Source of the DNA: Opitutia bacterium
GTDB lineage: Bacteria > Verrucomicrobiota > Verrucomicrobiia > Opitutales > T3Sed10-336
DNA: 57,596 bases
Reading direction: 5' to 3'
Assembly: GCA_003566885.1 (NCBI GenBank)
Contig: PXBO01000081.1
Coordinates: forward strand, 1 to 57,596
Made by a program: the position numbers and the translations under genes. Of the stretch, positions 16,270 to 24,827 are shown one piece after another (within the stretch, counting starts at the first letter, position 1; the number at the start of each line of letters is the position of its first letter). The notes under the pieces were generated by a model that made no database searches, was not told the origin of the DNA, and was given only the letters and a program-made list of their open reading frames with translations.

Positions 16270-17295
16270 TCAATCTTCCTCGAAACCGATCTCGGGCGAA
16301 ACGACGCCGTTGTCGGGTGAAACGACGCCGTTGTCGAGCGAATCGGCGTCGTCGGGCGAAACCAGTTCGATGTACTCCACGGTAACGACGAACCGGCTGA
16401 GATGAGGACTGACGATGGGTACCGCACCATTATCCTCGCCTGCAGCCTCGGTGGCGGCGGGCGAAGCGACAGGGATGCGCCGTTCACTGGTGGCGGCCGT
16501 ACCGGTTCCGGCCCCATTCGCGGGGACCACCTCCACCCCGCGCACCAGCACAGGAATTTCGAAGGCCGACAGGCGATTGAGGAAATCGCGCAGGGTTTCG
16601 GTGTATCCGGTAAAAGTGAGCTGAAAGGCATAGGTTTCGACAAACCCGGGAATGCGGGCCGACATGGTTTCCGGTATGGTAAAGATGTCCTCGCGATCGC
16701 CCCCGCCGGGAGCGTCTATACCGCGGCGCTCCGCCACGTCTTCCCGGCGTATGCGGACCAACTCCACCGGGCGCGCTTCGAAAAGCGTGTCCAGGAGATA
16801 CCCGGCAATCCGTCGTTGTTTGTGGACATCCTCGATCAGCGCAGTGGGCGGACCCCGGGTTCCGTACCGTGAAAATCCGAAACTCTCATTGTCTCGCAGA
16901 CGGACCCCTTCGCTCTCCTCGCCGCCGACGCGGCGCGCACGCTCACGGTATGAATCCACAAAATTCTGTACATCGAAAAGCGCGTCCATACTGGTCGTCG
17001 GCATCACGCCAAAAAAGTCTTCCACATCGGCCTCGGCACCCAAAGTCGCCTGAATGGAGGCGAGATTTTCCTCGACGTTCCGTCGATCCTGTTGGACCAG
17101 ATCCAGGTTCTCCCGAGTCAGCGAGGGGGAGTGGTTGAGCAGGCGCTCGTACTCGAACACTTTGGACTCATAGCTGTTCCGCACCTGTTCCAAGTTGTTT
17201 CGCTCGAGGACCAACACAACCACCTCGGCCGCCAAAATGAGGCCCAGGATGGTGAGTATCGTACCGAAGACGGGATTTCGCTTAAACCAATGCAT
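16270..17295 (-). CDS. Amuc_1100-family pilus-like protein
   Basis: A 341-aa protein with an N-terminal membrane helix (FGTILTILGLILAAEVVVLVL), a coiled-coil stretch (LEQVRNSYESKVFEYERLL...), and a C-terminal alpha/beta domain (YAFQLTFTGYTETLRDFLNRL) like PilO/PilN-type ferredoxin folds. Length and neighbours fit Amuc_1100, the outer-surface protein of Akkermansia reported to signal to host cells. The last residues contain an imperfect repeat (NGVVSPDNGVVSPE) from a 21-bp tandem duplication. The stop lies 26 bp before the Amuc_1099-like gene and the start 11 bp after the PilM-like gene. Confidence 0.78.
   Translation of the reverse strand: MHWFKRNPVFGTILTILGLILAAEVVVLVLERNNLEQVRNSYESKVFEYERLLNHSPSLTRENLDLVQQDRRNVEENLASIQATLGAEADVEDFFGVMPTTSMDALFDVQNFVDSYRERARRVGGEESEGVRLRDNESFGFSRYGTRGPPTALIEDVHKQRRIAGYLLDTLFEARPVELVRIRREDVAERRGIDAPGGGDREDIFTIPETMSARIPGFVETYAFQLTFTGYTETLRDFLNRLSAFEIPVLVRGVEVVPANGAGTGTAATSERRIPVASPAATEAAGEDNGAVPIVSPHLSRFVVTVEYIELVSPDDADSLDNGVVSPDNGVVSPEIGFEED
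16293..16363. repeat. 21-bp tandem repeat inside the Amuc_1100-like gene
   Basis: Two 21-bp units (16293-16313 and 16314-16334) differ at one base. A shorter degenerate unit (16335-16352) and a partial fourth (16353-16363) follow. It is in frame and repeats a 7-residue motif near the C-terminus. Confidence 0.8.
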
Positions 17296-17306
17296 GAGAA
17301 TCCTGG

Positions 17307-19028
17307 TCAGAGAGGCCGATCCGGGTCGACAACCAGTGTGACGTCGAATCGAAGAATACCGAGAGTGCTGGTGTCAAACTCCTCGTTGTACCTCCGCACA
17401 ATATATTGAGATTCAAGAATGCTTTCAAACAGGGCGCTCACCCGGACGCGGGTGTCCGGACTGGCACGCTCGAGCGGATTCTCCCGGTCCAGCATGCGAC
17501 CGGAAAGATGAATGCGCACTTCCGGACGCTCGTCGCCGTTTTCATCGTCGACGTAGGCCTGCTGAGGCGCCTGGAAAAGGGTGGATGCCTGTTGTCTTTG
17601 AGGGGTGGCGGCGCCATTGCCGCGCACGATCTCCATTCGTTCCAGCCAAACGTCCTCCACACTTACCAGGCGCTGCTGGATATCATTAAAGAAGTCCACC
17701 CAGTTGGCCCGGGATTCGCTGAGGTCCTTTAGGGCCGCGATCTGTTCTGTGGCCTCGCCGATCCGGTCCGCCGCCCGCTGGTATTCGTTATAGATCCGCT
17801 GCACGGGGAAAAGCCTGCCATCCAGTTCCGAAATGTTTTCCTCATAGATCAACGCGGTCTGCCGGGCGCTGTAAATCGGCATGACCAGCGCCACAACCAG
17901 GAGCGCCACCGCCGCCATCAACACGGGTTTTCGCCGGCGAAAATCAATCTGCCGTGCGATAAGCGGCGGAATGAGATTGAAATGGGTCTTGGTGCCGCCG
18001 AACTCCCTGAGGGCGCAGCCGAGCAATTCGCCCACATTGTGCCGGTAACCTTCGACAAAATCGGCATCGACCTCCGGTCCGACCGTAATCCCCTCCAGCG
18101 GGTTGTAATATTCGGACGGAAGATTGAACTTTTCCTGCAGATGCTCCACGATACCGGGCACGAGAGCCCCGCCGCCCGTCACATAAATTCGATGCACATT
18201 GTCCTCCCCGCTCTGCCGCCTGAAATTGACGATCGAACGGGTGGTTTCCATGACCAACCGGCGCAGGAAGGCGTCCACATGTCTGCTGAAATCGCCGGAC
18301 GGTGATTCCGTCCCGGCGTGGGCCGCCGCGATGTAATCCCATTTCGCGGCTTCCGCATCGGCCAGATCCTGGCCGGTTTCCTCGGCGATGGCCTGGGTCA
18401 GCGTGTTGCCCGCCAGGGTGATATTCCGCACGAAAAAGCCGGTTTCGCTGATGAATAACAGGTTGCTGGACTTTCCGCCGATATTGGCGATCAGGATGTT
18501 TTCGCCGGGCTCCGAGTGGGTGTGGTGGAACGCGTTGTACTGGGCCATGCAGGACGGCTCAACGAGATTGACCTCGACTCCGAGACGGGCGATCTCAGTG
18601 CAGAGCTGATCGATGATCTCCAGTTTCACCGCCACCAGCGCGACCTCGAACTCCGCCCCGTCATCAGCCACCACCTCATAGTCCCACACCACCTCGTTCA
18701 ACGGGAACGGGATGTTCTGCTGGGCTTCGAACTGCACGATTTGATCCCGTTTCGACTTGGCGACGTGCGGAATCTTCAGAAACTTGGTCAGCAATAAATG
18801 TCCGGGGATTACGAGCGAAACCGCACCCGAAAACTTCCGCTGCTGGTGTATCGCCTTAAGGCCCCGAAAAACGGCCGTAATCCACTCCTCATCACTGGTG
18901 AAATCGGCGCCTATGTTTTCTGTGTAAAAGGCATCCAGCGAAATGCTTCCGTCCTTGGCGGAAAAGAACCCCGCCGCCACATGCGCGCCGCCGCAATCAA
19001 TAACCTGGGCAATTTTGTGAGAACTCAT
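17307..19028 (-). CDS. PilM-PilN fusion protein, Amuc_1101-type
   Basis: A 573-aa protein. Residues 1-345 are a PilM/FtsA-like actin fold: an IDCGGAHVAAGFF phosphate-1-like start, ILIANIGGKSSNLLF (phosphate 2) and IYVTGGGALVPGIVEHL (adenosine motif). Residues 347-573 look like PilN: FNLIPP, a membrane helix at 368-386, a coiled coil, and a periplasmic domain (WVDFFNDIQQRL...VEDVWLERMEIV). In type IV pili these are usually two proteins, PilM and PilN; here one chain joins cytoplasm to periplasm. It is first in the operon, divergent from the Nudix gene across 459 bp. No ATPase, platform protein or peptidase of a full pilus is nearby. Confidence 0.85.
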   Translation of the reverse strand: MSSHKIAQVIDCGGAHVAAGFFSAKDGSISLDAFYTENIGADFTSDEEWITAVFRGLKAIHQQRKFSGAVSLVIPGHLLLTKFLKIPHVAKSKRDQIVQFEAQQNIPFPLNEVVWDYEVVADDGAEFEVALVAVKLEIIDQLCTEIARLGVEVNLVEPSCMAQYNAFHHTHSEPGENILIANIGGKSSNLLFISETGFFVRNITLAGNTLTQAIAEETGQDLADAEAAKWDYIAAAHAGTESPSGDFSRHVDAFLRRLVMETTRSIVNFRRQSGEDNVHRIYVTGGGALVPGIVEHLQEKFNLPSEYYNPLEGITVGPEVDADFVEGYRHNVGELLGCALREFGGTKTHFNLIPPLIARQIDFRRRKPVLMAAVALLVVALVMPIYSARQTALIYEENISELDGRLFPVQRIYNEYQRAADRIGEATEQIAALKDLSESRANWVDFFNDIQQRLVSVEDVWLERMEIVRGNGAATPQRQQASTLFQAPQQAYVDDENGDERPEVRIHLSGRMLDRENPLERASPDTRVRVSALFESILESQYIVRRYNEEFDTSTLGILRFDVTLVVDPDRPL

Positions 19029-19487
19029 GTTTTAGTGAACGCTGTGTCGCAAAGGCCGCGGACCAATCGCGGTCTCTCCCTGAACCGCCTCTCCGATAGG
19101 CGACCAATCCTGCGAGCCATACTCTTTAGTTACAAACATTGTGAAGAACCGGGGCAACAATATTCCGCCGAACAACACGGAATCTCTCCGCAGCGCCCTA
19201 AAATCCTCTCCCTGGCGGGAAGAAACGCTTTCCCGGGCCGGCAAGTCCGTCTCACTCGTCGCCCGGGACAGGAATACGGTCGAGCGGCCATTAAACAACT
19301 TTTGGCGCATCAAGTGAAACAGTAATCCCGTCCGCGGCGGATTAATCAACCCAAAAAGTTTTCCGCGGCTCCACGATTTCATGTTCCCGCTTGCCAACTA
19401 CCGCCATCGATCCCAAGGCTTGCGCCCTTGGTACTGTCAACCCGCAAACCGGCCCGACTGCCGCCGGGCACAGCAAAACCATCTAAG
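19029..19487. other. Divergent intergenic region
   Basis: 459 bp between the oppositely oriented PilM-like and Nudix genes, so it should carry promoters both ways. The minus strand has a weak candidate TTCACA-18 nt-TATGGC around 19115-19145. A 121-codon frame at 19032-19397 lacks domains, a signal or a credible start, and I do not call it. No RNA gene or strong hairpin is visible. Confidence 0.4.
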
Positions 19488-20042
19488 ATGACGGCCGAAC
19501 AAAACACCGTATTGCCTTTTAAGATCAGCGTCCTGGTATTTCTGCAAAATCATGAAGGAAAGGAACTCCTGATCTGCCGGCGCAAATCCCCCAACCAGGG
19601 GTGCTGGAGCCCAATCGGGGGAAAGCTGATAATGTCACTAGGTGAATCACCGTACGAATGTGCCATCCGTGAAATCGACGAGGAGGTCGGCTTGTCCGTC
19701 ACCCAGGCGGATCTGCATTTGTTTTCCATCGTTTCGGAAAAGGCTTACGAGGGCTCCGGCCATTGGCTGATGTTTCTCTACAAATGCCGAAAAACGCTGC
19801 CCGGGCTGCCCGATGCCATGGAGGAAGGGCATTTCGGTTTTTTCTCCCGCGAACAGATCGATCGCCTCGCTATACCGGAAACCGATCGCCTGGCGCTTTG
19901 GCCCGTTTACGACGATCACAGCGATGGATTTGTCGCCCTGCGGGCGGATTGTTCCCCCGGGCGCTCGCCGGTGATCACCCTGGAGGAGATCATTTCCAGC
20001 GGCCGGGACGCCTCGGTGCAAGCTCGGCCTTTCCCGAAATAG
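19488..20042 (+). CDS. Nudix hydrolase
   Basis: A 184-aa protein that should hydrolyse a nucleoside-diphosphate-linked substrate. The Nudix box reads GGKLIMSLGESPYECAIREI followed by DEEVG: the REIDEEVG part is canonical, but two extra residues sit in the first loop (usual GGKxExGE), and the first Glu of GX5E is not obvious. MTAEQNTVLPF at 19488 is preferred to the upstream Met at 19428 because the first 20 residues of the longer frame are Pro/Lys/Arg-rich and unconserved in look. It ends 55 bp before the pyruvate dehydrogenase genes in the same direction and may share their transcript. The substrate is unknown. Confidence 0.82.
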   Translation: MTAEQNTVLPFKISVLVFLQNHEGKELLICRRKSPNQGCWSPIGGKLIMSLGESPYECAIREIDEEVGLSVTQADLHLFSIVSEKAYEGSGHWLMFLYKCRKTLPGLPDAMEEGHFGFFSREQIDRLAIPETDRLALWPVYDDHSDGFVALRADCSPGRSPVITLEEIISSGRDASVQARPFPK

Positions 20043-20097
20043 CCTTGATTATTCCCTCGGTTCTCTGAATCTTCCCTTTTTCAATCTTTCCATCCCT

Positions 20098-21204
20098 GTG
20101 AATAAGAAAACGAGTCAAACCACTGCCAAGAGCGCCAAAAAAAAATCCACCGCCCAGTCGAAAGGCAAACTTTCGGGGGTAAACGCTTCCCTGTCCCGGG
20201 ACGACAAGATCAAACTGTATCGGGACATGGGGCGCATCCGACGCTTTGAGGAGCGTTCTCTTCATGCCTATCAGCAGGGGAAAATCGGCGGATTCCTCCA
20301 CTTGTACATCGGACAGGAGGCGATCGCGGTCGCCACCGCTTCCCTGATGGGGGATAACGACCACATTATCACCGCTTATCGCGATCACGGCCAGGCCCTC
20401 TCGGTCGGCATGGGAATGAACGAGTGCATGGCGGAACTCTACGGCAAGTTCACCGGCTGCTCCAAAGGCAAGGGCGGATCGATGCATTACTTCGCTCCGG
20501 ACAAAAACTTCTGGGGCGGCCACGGTATTGTCGGGGGTCAAACCCCGCTGGGGACCGGCATCGCGTTCGCTCTGAAGTACAAAAAGCTGGAAGGATGCTG
20601 CCTCTGCCTTCTGGGAGACGGCGCGGTCAACCAGGGAGCGTTTCACGAATCCCTGAATCTGGCGGCACTCTGGAACCTGCCCGTAATCTACATTATTGAA
20701 AACAACCGCTACTCCATGGGCACCAGCCAAAAGCGCTCGTCCGCGGGCTCACCGCTCGCCCGCCGCGCCGAGGGATACGACATGGCCTGGGAGCTCATCG
20801 ACGGCAGTTCGGTCTACGAGATTCGGGAAAAACTGGCGCCCATCATGGACCGCGCGCGCACGCAGCCGGAACCGGCGGTGGTGGAAATCCAGACCTACCG
20901 CTACCGCGGTCACTCGGTGGCGGATGCCAATCACGAAAAATATCGCTCCAAGAAGGAAATCGAGGACTACAAGAAAAACCACGATCCCATCATGCTCTTT
21001 CAGCGGACCCTGGCCGAGGAAGGCGTGCTGAGCGACGCTGACATTGAGGAAATCGACCGCGAAGCCAAAAAGGAAGCCGCCGATTCCGCCCGTTTTGCCG
21101 ACGAAAGCCCCTTCCCGCCGGAGGAGGAAATTTTCACCGACGTCTACTGGGAGGTCGATCACAAGACGGGCAAAAACGAGGGCCGCATCTTCTTCAACGA
21201 CTGA
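20098..21204 (+). CDS. pdhA: Pyruvate dehydrogenase E1 component, alpha subunit
   Basis: A 368-aa thiamine-diphosphate enzyme subunit that decarboxylates pyruvate in the pyruvate dehydrogenase complex. The ThDP motif starts at GDG (173-175) and ends with NN (202-203). Other family signatures are RRFEERSLHAYQQGKIGGF, GGHGIVGGQTPLGTG, and the phosphorylation-loop-like RYRGHSVADANHEKYRSKKE. It begins with GTG at 20098, with a pyrimidine-rich leader and no Shine-Dalgarno sequence. The first 26 residues are Lys/Ser/Thr-rich and extend beyond the usual core. It is followed after 35 bp by E1 beta. Branched-chain 2-oxoacid specificity is less likely given the close match to PdhA-type sequences. Confidence 0.93.
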   Translation: MNKKTSQTTAKSAKKKSTAQSKGKLSGVNASLSRDDKIKLYRDMGRIRRFEERSLHAYQQGKIGGFLHLYIGQEAIAVATASLMGDNDHIITAYRDHGQALSVGMGMNECMAELYGKFTGCSKGKGGSMHYFAPDKNFWGGHGIVGGQTPLGTGIAFALKYKKLEGCCLCLLGDGAVNQGAFHESLNLAALWNLPVIYIIENNRYSMGTSQKRSSAGSPLARRAEGYDMAWELIDGSSVYEIREKLAPIMDRARTQPEPAVVEIQTYRYRGHSVADANHEKYRSKKEIEDYKKNHDPIMLFQRTLAEEGVLSDADIEEIDREAKKEAADSARFADESPFPPEEEIFTDVYWEVDHKTGKNEGRIFFND

Positions 21205-21239
21205 TCGACCGCCACGCAGACAACCTACTTTTACCAGCC

Positions 21240-22214
21240 ATGCCGCAAATCACCTACCGCAAAGCCTTAAACGACGCTTTCGCCGAAGAACTGGAACGCG
21301 ACGAAAACGTGGTCCTCATCGGCGAGGAAATTGCCGAATACAACGGCGCCTACAAAGTTACCGAAGGGCTGCACGCCCGTTTCGGAGACCGCCGCGTGAT
21401 GGACACGCCCATCAGCGAAGCCGCGTTTTGCGGACTGGGCATCGGGGCGTCCATGCTGGGCATCCGCCCGGTGATCGAGCTGATGTTCTGGAGCTTCTCC
21501 TACGTCGCCTTCGACCAGCTCTTCAACAACGCGCCGATGGTCCGCTACATGTCCGGCGGACTGATCAACGTACCGATCGTCGTCCGCGGTCCCGCCAACG
21601 GCGGCACCAACGTCGGCGCAACCCACTCCCACACGCCGGAGAATTTCGCCGCCTACACTCCGGGGCTCAAGGTTGTTTGTCCCGCCACCGCCTACGACGC
21701 CAAGGGCCTGATGAAAACCGCTATCCGAGACAACGACCCGGTGTTCGTGATGGAGAACACCCTGCTCTACGGGCAAAAATGGGAGGTTCCGGAGGAGGAA
21801 TACCTGATTCCGCTCGGCCGGGCCGACGTCAAAAAGGAAGGCACTGACATTTCCCTCATCGCTCACGGACGCTGCGTCATCACTTGCCTGGAGGCCGCAC
21901 GCCAGCTCAAGGAGGACCATGACATCGACGCCGAGGTGCTCGACCTGCGTTCCATTCGTCCGCTGGACCAGGAGGCGATTCTCAAGTCGGTGCGCAAAAC
22001 CAACCGCGCCGTGCTGGTGGAGGAAAACAAACCCTTCTGCGGGACCGCCGCCCAGATTGCAGCCCTCATCCAGGAGCACGCCTTCGATCACCTCGACGCT
22101 CCCGTACGCCGGGTTTCCGCCTACGACGCGCCGCAGATTTACAGCAAACCGCTCGAGGACGAAATGATTCCCAACACCCGGCGCATCATCAAAACCGTCC
22201 TGGAAGTCCTTTGA
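21240..22214 (+). CDS. pdhB: Pyruvate dehydrogenase E1 component, beta subunit
   Basis: A 324-aa partner of the alpha subunit, forming the E1 heterotetramer. Recognisable family blocks are YRKALNDAFAEELERDENVV, GEEIAEYNGAYKVTEGL, DTPISEAAFCGLGIGASMLG, the central EHPxxx-like NTLLYGQKW, and the C-terminal transketolase-type domain AEVLDLRSIRPLDQEAILKS with VLVEENKPFCG. The length is standard (about 325 aa). It starts 35 bp after pdhA and ends 43 bp before pdhC, so the three genes form an operon. The upstream leader is C/T-rich with no Shine-Dalgarno sequence. Confidence 0.94.
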   Translation: MPQITYRKALNDAFAEELERDENVVLIGEEIAEYNGAYKVTEGLHARFGDRRVMDTPISEAAFCGLGIGASMLGIRPVIELMFWSFSYVAFDQLFNNAPMVRYMSGGLINVPIVVRGPANGGTNVGATHSHTPENFAAYTPGLKVVCPATAYDAKGLMKTAIRDNDPVFVMENTLLYGQKWEVPEEEYLIPLGRADVKKEGTDISLIAHGRCVITCLEAARQLKEDHDIDAEVLDLRSIRPLDQEAILKSVRKTNRAVLVEENKPFCGTAAQIAALIQEHAFDHLDAPVRRVSAYDAPQIYSKPLEDEMIPNTRRIIKTVLEVL

Positions 22215-22257
22215 ACCATTTTCCTCTTTTTGATCGATAACTCTTTTCGCACATCCC

Positions 22258-23628
22258 ATGGCCACAATAATTGAAATGCCCAAACTGAGCGATACCATGA
22301 CCGCAGGCACGCTGGTCAAATGGTTGAAAAACGAAGGCGACGCCATCTCGGTGGGCGACATGCTGGCGGAGGTCGAAACCGACAAGGCCACCATGGAGCT
22401 GGAAAGTTTCGAGGAAGGCGTCCTGCTCAAGCGCCTGGTCGGCGACGGCGCCGAAGTCCCGGTCGGCTCCCCGGTGGCGGCGATCGGCGAGAAGGGAGAG
22501 AAATTCGACGAGTCCTCGGTCAAGTCGGAAACCCCGGCCAAGGATTCGGATAAGGACTCCAAAGACTCGGACCGAAAACAGAAGGACGAGCAACCGTCCG
22601 AAAAGGAATCAAAAGAATCCGACGAGAAGGGCAAAAAGGAAACCTCCGAAAAAGAATCGTCATCAGAGGAGGCTGCCTCGGCCGACCAGGACGAAGGCGA
22701 TGCCGAGGAATCCTCGAAGCGAGTGAAGATCTCTCCCCTCGCCCGCAAGCTCGCTCGCGAACACGGCTTGCCGGTGGAAAGCCTCAAAGGTTCGGGACCG
22801 GGAGGGCGCATCGTGAAGGCGGACGTCCTGGCTGCGGTGGAAAAAGGCGGGGTCAAGACCGACAAACCCCCCGCCCCAAGCCCGGAAGCCAGCCTGCCGG
22901 CGGTTTCAGGTGGAGCAATCGCGGAAGCTCGCGACATTCCGGTTTCCAACATGCGCGGCACCATCGCCCGCCGCCTGCTCGAATCCAAGACCCAAATCCC
23001 CCATTATTACCTTGAGGCCGAGGTCGATGCCGGCCCTCTCCTGAAAGTGCGGGCCGCGATCAACGCTTCGCTCAAGGATGTGCCACCGGAGAAGGGCGGC
23101 GCCAAATTGAGTGTCAACGACTTTGTGATGAAAGCCTGCGCCGAAGCCCTTCGGCGGGTGCCCGCGGTCAACGCCTCCTGGGAAGGCTCCTCCATCAAAC
23201 AGCATCCCGCCGCCCACGTCTCCTTCGCGGTGGCCATCGAGGACGGCTTGATCACCCCGGTGATTTTCAACGCCCACGCCAAGACCTTGCGGCACATTAG
23301 CGCGGAAACCAAGGCGCTGGCCGCCAAGGCCAAGGCCAAAAAACTCAAACCCGAAGAATTCTCCGGCGGCACCTTTTGTGTGTCCAACCTGGGAATGTTC
23401 GGCATCGACCGGTTCTCCGCCATCATCAATCCCCCCAACGCCGCCATCCTGGCCGTCGGTGGAACGCGAAAAATTCCGGTGGTCAACGCCCGAGACGAAA
23501 TCGAGATCGGTCACCGCATGGTGCTGACCCTGTCCTGCGACCATCGCGTTGTGGATGGCGCCATGGGCGCCGAGTTTCTGTCCGCCCTGCGCGAACTGCT
23601 TGAGAACCCCGCCTTGATGCTGGTGTAG
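22258..23628 (+). CDS. pdhC: Dihydrolipoamide acetyltransferase (E2 of pyruvate dehydrogenase)
   Basis: A 456-aa E2 core subunit that transfers acetyl groups to CoA. One lipoyl domain (1-80) carries the lipoylated Lys43 in VETDKATMELESFEEG. Next comes an unusually charged Ser/Glu/Lys/Asp linker (84-156), then the E1/E3-binding domain (157-193, ISPLARKLAREHGLPVESLK) and the catalytic domain (about 225-456) with SCDHRVVDGAMGAEFL, where His429 and Asp433 are the expected catalytic pair. The linker lacks the Ala/Pro-rich character common in proteobacterial E2. It is last in the operon; the E3 gene (lpd) is not in the window. Confidence 0.94.
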   Translation: MATIIEMPKLSDTMTAGTLVKWLKNEGDAISVGDMLAEVETDKATMELESFEEGVLLKRLVGDGAEVPVGSPVAAIGEKGEKFDESSVKSETPAKDSDKDSKDSDRKQKDEQPSEKESKESDEKGKKETSEKESSSEEAASADQDEGDAEESSKRVKISPLARKLAREHGLPVESLKGSGPGGRIVKADVLAAVEKGGVKTDKPPAPSPEASLPAVSGGAIAEARDIPVSNMRGTIARRLLESKTQIPHYYLEAEVDAGPLLKVRAAINASLKDVPPEKGGAKLSVNDFVMKACAEALRRVPAVNASWEGSSIKQHPAAHVSFAVAIEDGLITPVIFNAHAKTLRHISAETKALAAKAKAKKLKPEEFSGGTFCVSNLGMFGIDRFSAIINPPNAAILAVGGTRKIPVVNARDEIEIGHRMVLTLSCDHRVVDGAMGAEFLSALRELLENPALMLV

Positions 23629-23847
23629 CGGCCTGGCGGCCGATAGACGATAGGCAAATAGACAATAGACGATATCTGGAGGGAGCGGCACCTGCCGCGC
23701 CGCCGGATGGAAAGGGAGTTTCAGCGTTCTGGATTCAGAGGCCAACACCCTCACCCGAATCCCTGACGCCCTCCCCTAAACCTCGAAACCTGAAACCCGA
23801 CACCGCGCTTCCGAAACACCGAAAACTGAACCTCGACACCCGCCCCC
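23629..23847. repeat. Intergenic micro-repeats between pdhC and mscS
   Basis: This 219-bp gap holds short direct repeats: atagacgatag / aatagacgata around 23642-23672, and ctcgaaacctgaaacccgac / ctgaacctcgacaccc-type units around 23779-23845. A small 5-bp hairpin lies at the end of pdhC with no T-run. No gene is visible; the two flanking genes are convergent. Confidence 0.4.
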
Positions 23848-24702
23848 TTACCCCTCTTCCCGGTAAAGGTGGACGTCGCGTTGCGGGAACGGGATGCTGA
23901 CGCCGGCCTTGTCGAACTCCTGCTTGATCTTCTTATTCAGATCGAGCTTGGTCGGCCACCAGTCCGGACGTTTGGTCCAGGCATGAACCAGGAGATCGAC
24001 CGAGCTGTCCCCCAATCCCCCAACCGCCACCATAGGCGCGGGTTCGGTGAGAAAGCGCTGGTCGGCGGCAATGATCTCTTTGACGATGCCGATGGCCTTG
24101 TCGATATCGTCGGAGTAGGAGATCCCAAAGGTTTCGTTCACCCGGCGGATGTCGTTGTGGGTGCGGGACAGATTGGTAATGATATTGCCCCAGACTTGCC
24201 CGTTGGGCAGGATGACAAAGGGCCCGTCGGGAACGTGTGCGCGAGTGATGAAAAGCCCGAGTTCGTCGACGATGTAGAAATTGCCGCCGACGACGATCAC
24301 CTCGCCCACGCTGAAGGGACGAAAGATCATCATCATGACCCCCGCCGCCACGTTGGTCAGGGTGCCCTGCAACGCGAGACCAATGGTAAGGCCGGCGGCG
24401 CCGATAAGAGCGACCAAACCGGTGGTTTCCACGCCGAAGGCGGAAAGCGTCGCGTACAACGTGAAACCGATCACGATAATCTTGGTCAACTTGACCAGCA
24501 TGCCGCGGATAACCGGATCTATGCGTTCGGTTTTCCCGCACGCCCGGTCCACCCCGCGGGCGAGCAATTTCGCCACGTAAAAACCCACCAGGAGAATCAG
24601 GATCGCCCCGACGACCTGCAAACCGTACTGGCTGACGCCCTCCAAAACGGCCTCGACCGCTTGCCCTCCCCAATCCCCATCGGTTGCGTTTGTGTCTGCC
24701 AT
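23848..24702 (-). CDS. Small-conductance mechanosensitive channel, MscS family
   Basis: A 284-aa inner-membrane channel that opens on hypo-osmotic stress. The N-terminal helix VVGAILILLVGFYVAKLLARG is TM1, and TIGLALQGTLTNVAAGVMMMIFRPFSVGEVI is the TM3 pore helix and hinge, the most conserved MscS segment. A beta domain (VVGGNFYIVDELGLFITRA, PNGQVWGNIITNLSRT) and a cytoplasmic vestibule follow, ending ISIPFPQRDVHLY, which is the standard MscS C-terminus. The length matches E. coli MscS (286 aa). It is a single gene, convergent with pdhC and divergent from the DUF481 gene. Confidence 0.92.
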   Translation of the reverse strand: MADTNATDGDWGGQAVEAVLEGVSQYGLQVVGAILILLVGFYVAKLLARGVDRACGKTERIDPVIRGMLVKLTKIIVIGFTLYATLSAFGVETTGLVALIGAAGLTIGLALQGTLTNVAAGVMMMIFRPFSVGEVIVVGGNFYIVDELGLFITRAHVPDGPFVILPNGQVWGNIITNLSRTHNDIRRVNETFGISYSDDIDKAIGIVKEIIAADQRFLTEPAPMVAVGGLGDSSVDLLVHAWTKRPDWWPTKLDLNKKIKQEFDKAGVSIPFPQRDVHLYREEG

Positions 24703-24827
24703 AGGCTTGGATGAAAACCCCGAACAACTTAGGGTTCAACTGAAAACACCGTGCGTGAGACAATTTGTCCCTTGGAGGCCATTTACATAACCTTTACATA
24801 TCTCGGCCTGTGACTCAGGGTCACTCT

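Noticed and set aside
19032-19397. Possible 121-aa gene (Amuc_1102 position) upstream of the PilM-like gene
   Set aside because: No signal peptide, membrane helix or pilin-like motif; composition is unlike a protein of that family, so I leave it as intergenic DNA.
21267-22988. 573-codon open frame on the minus strand
   Set aside because: Antisense to pdhB and pdhC, which are unmistakable; the translation is low-complexity (Ser/Phe runs mirror the acidic linker).
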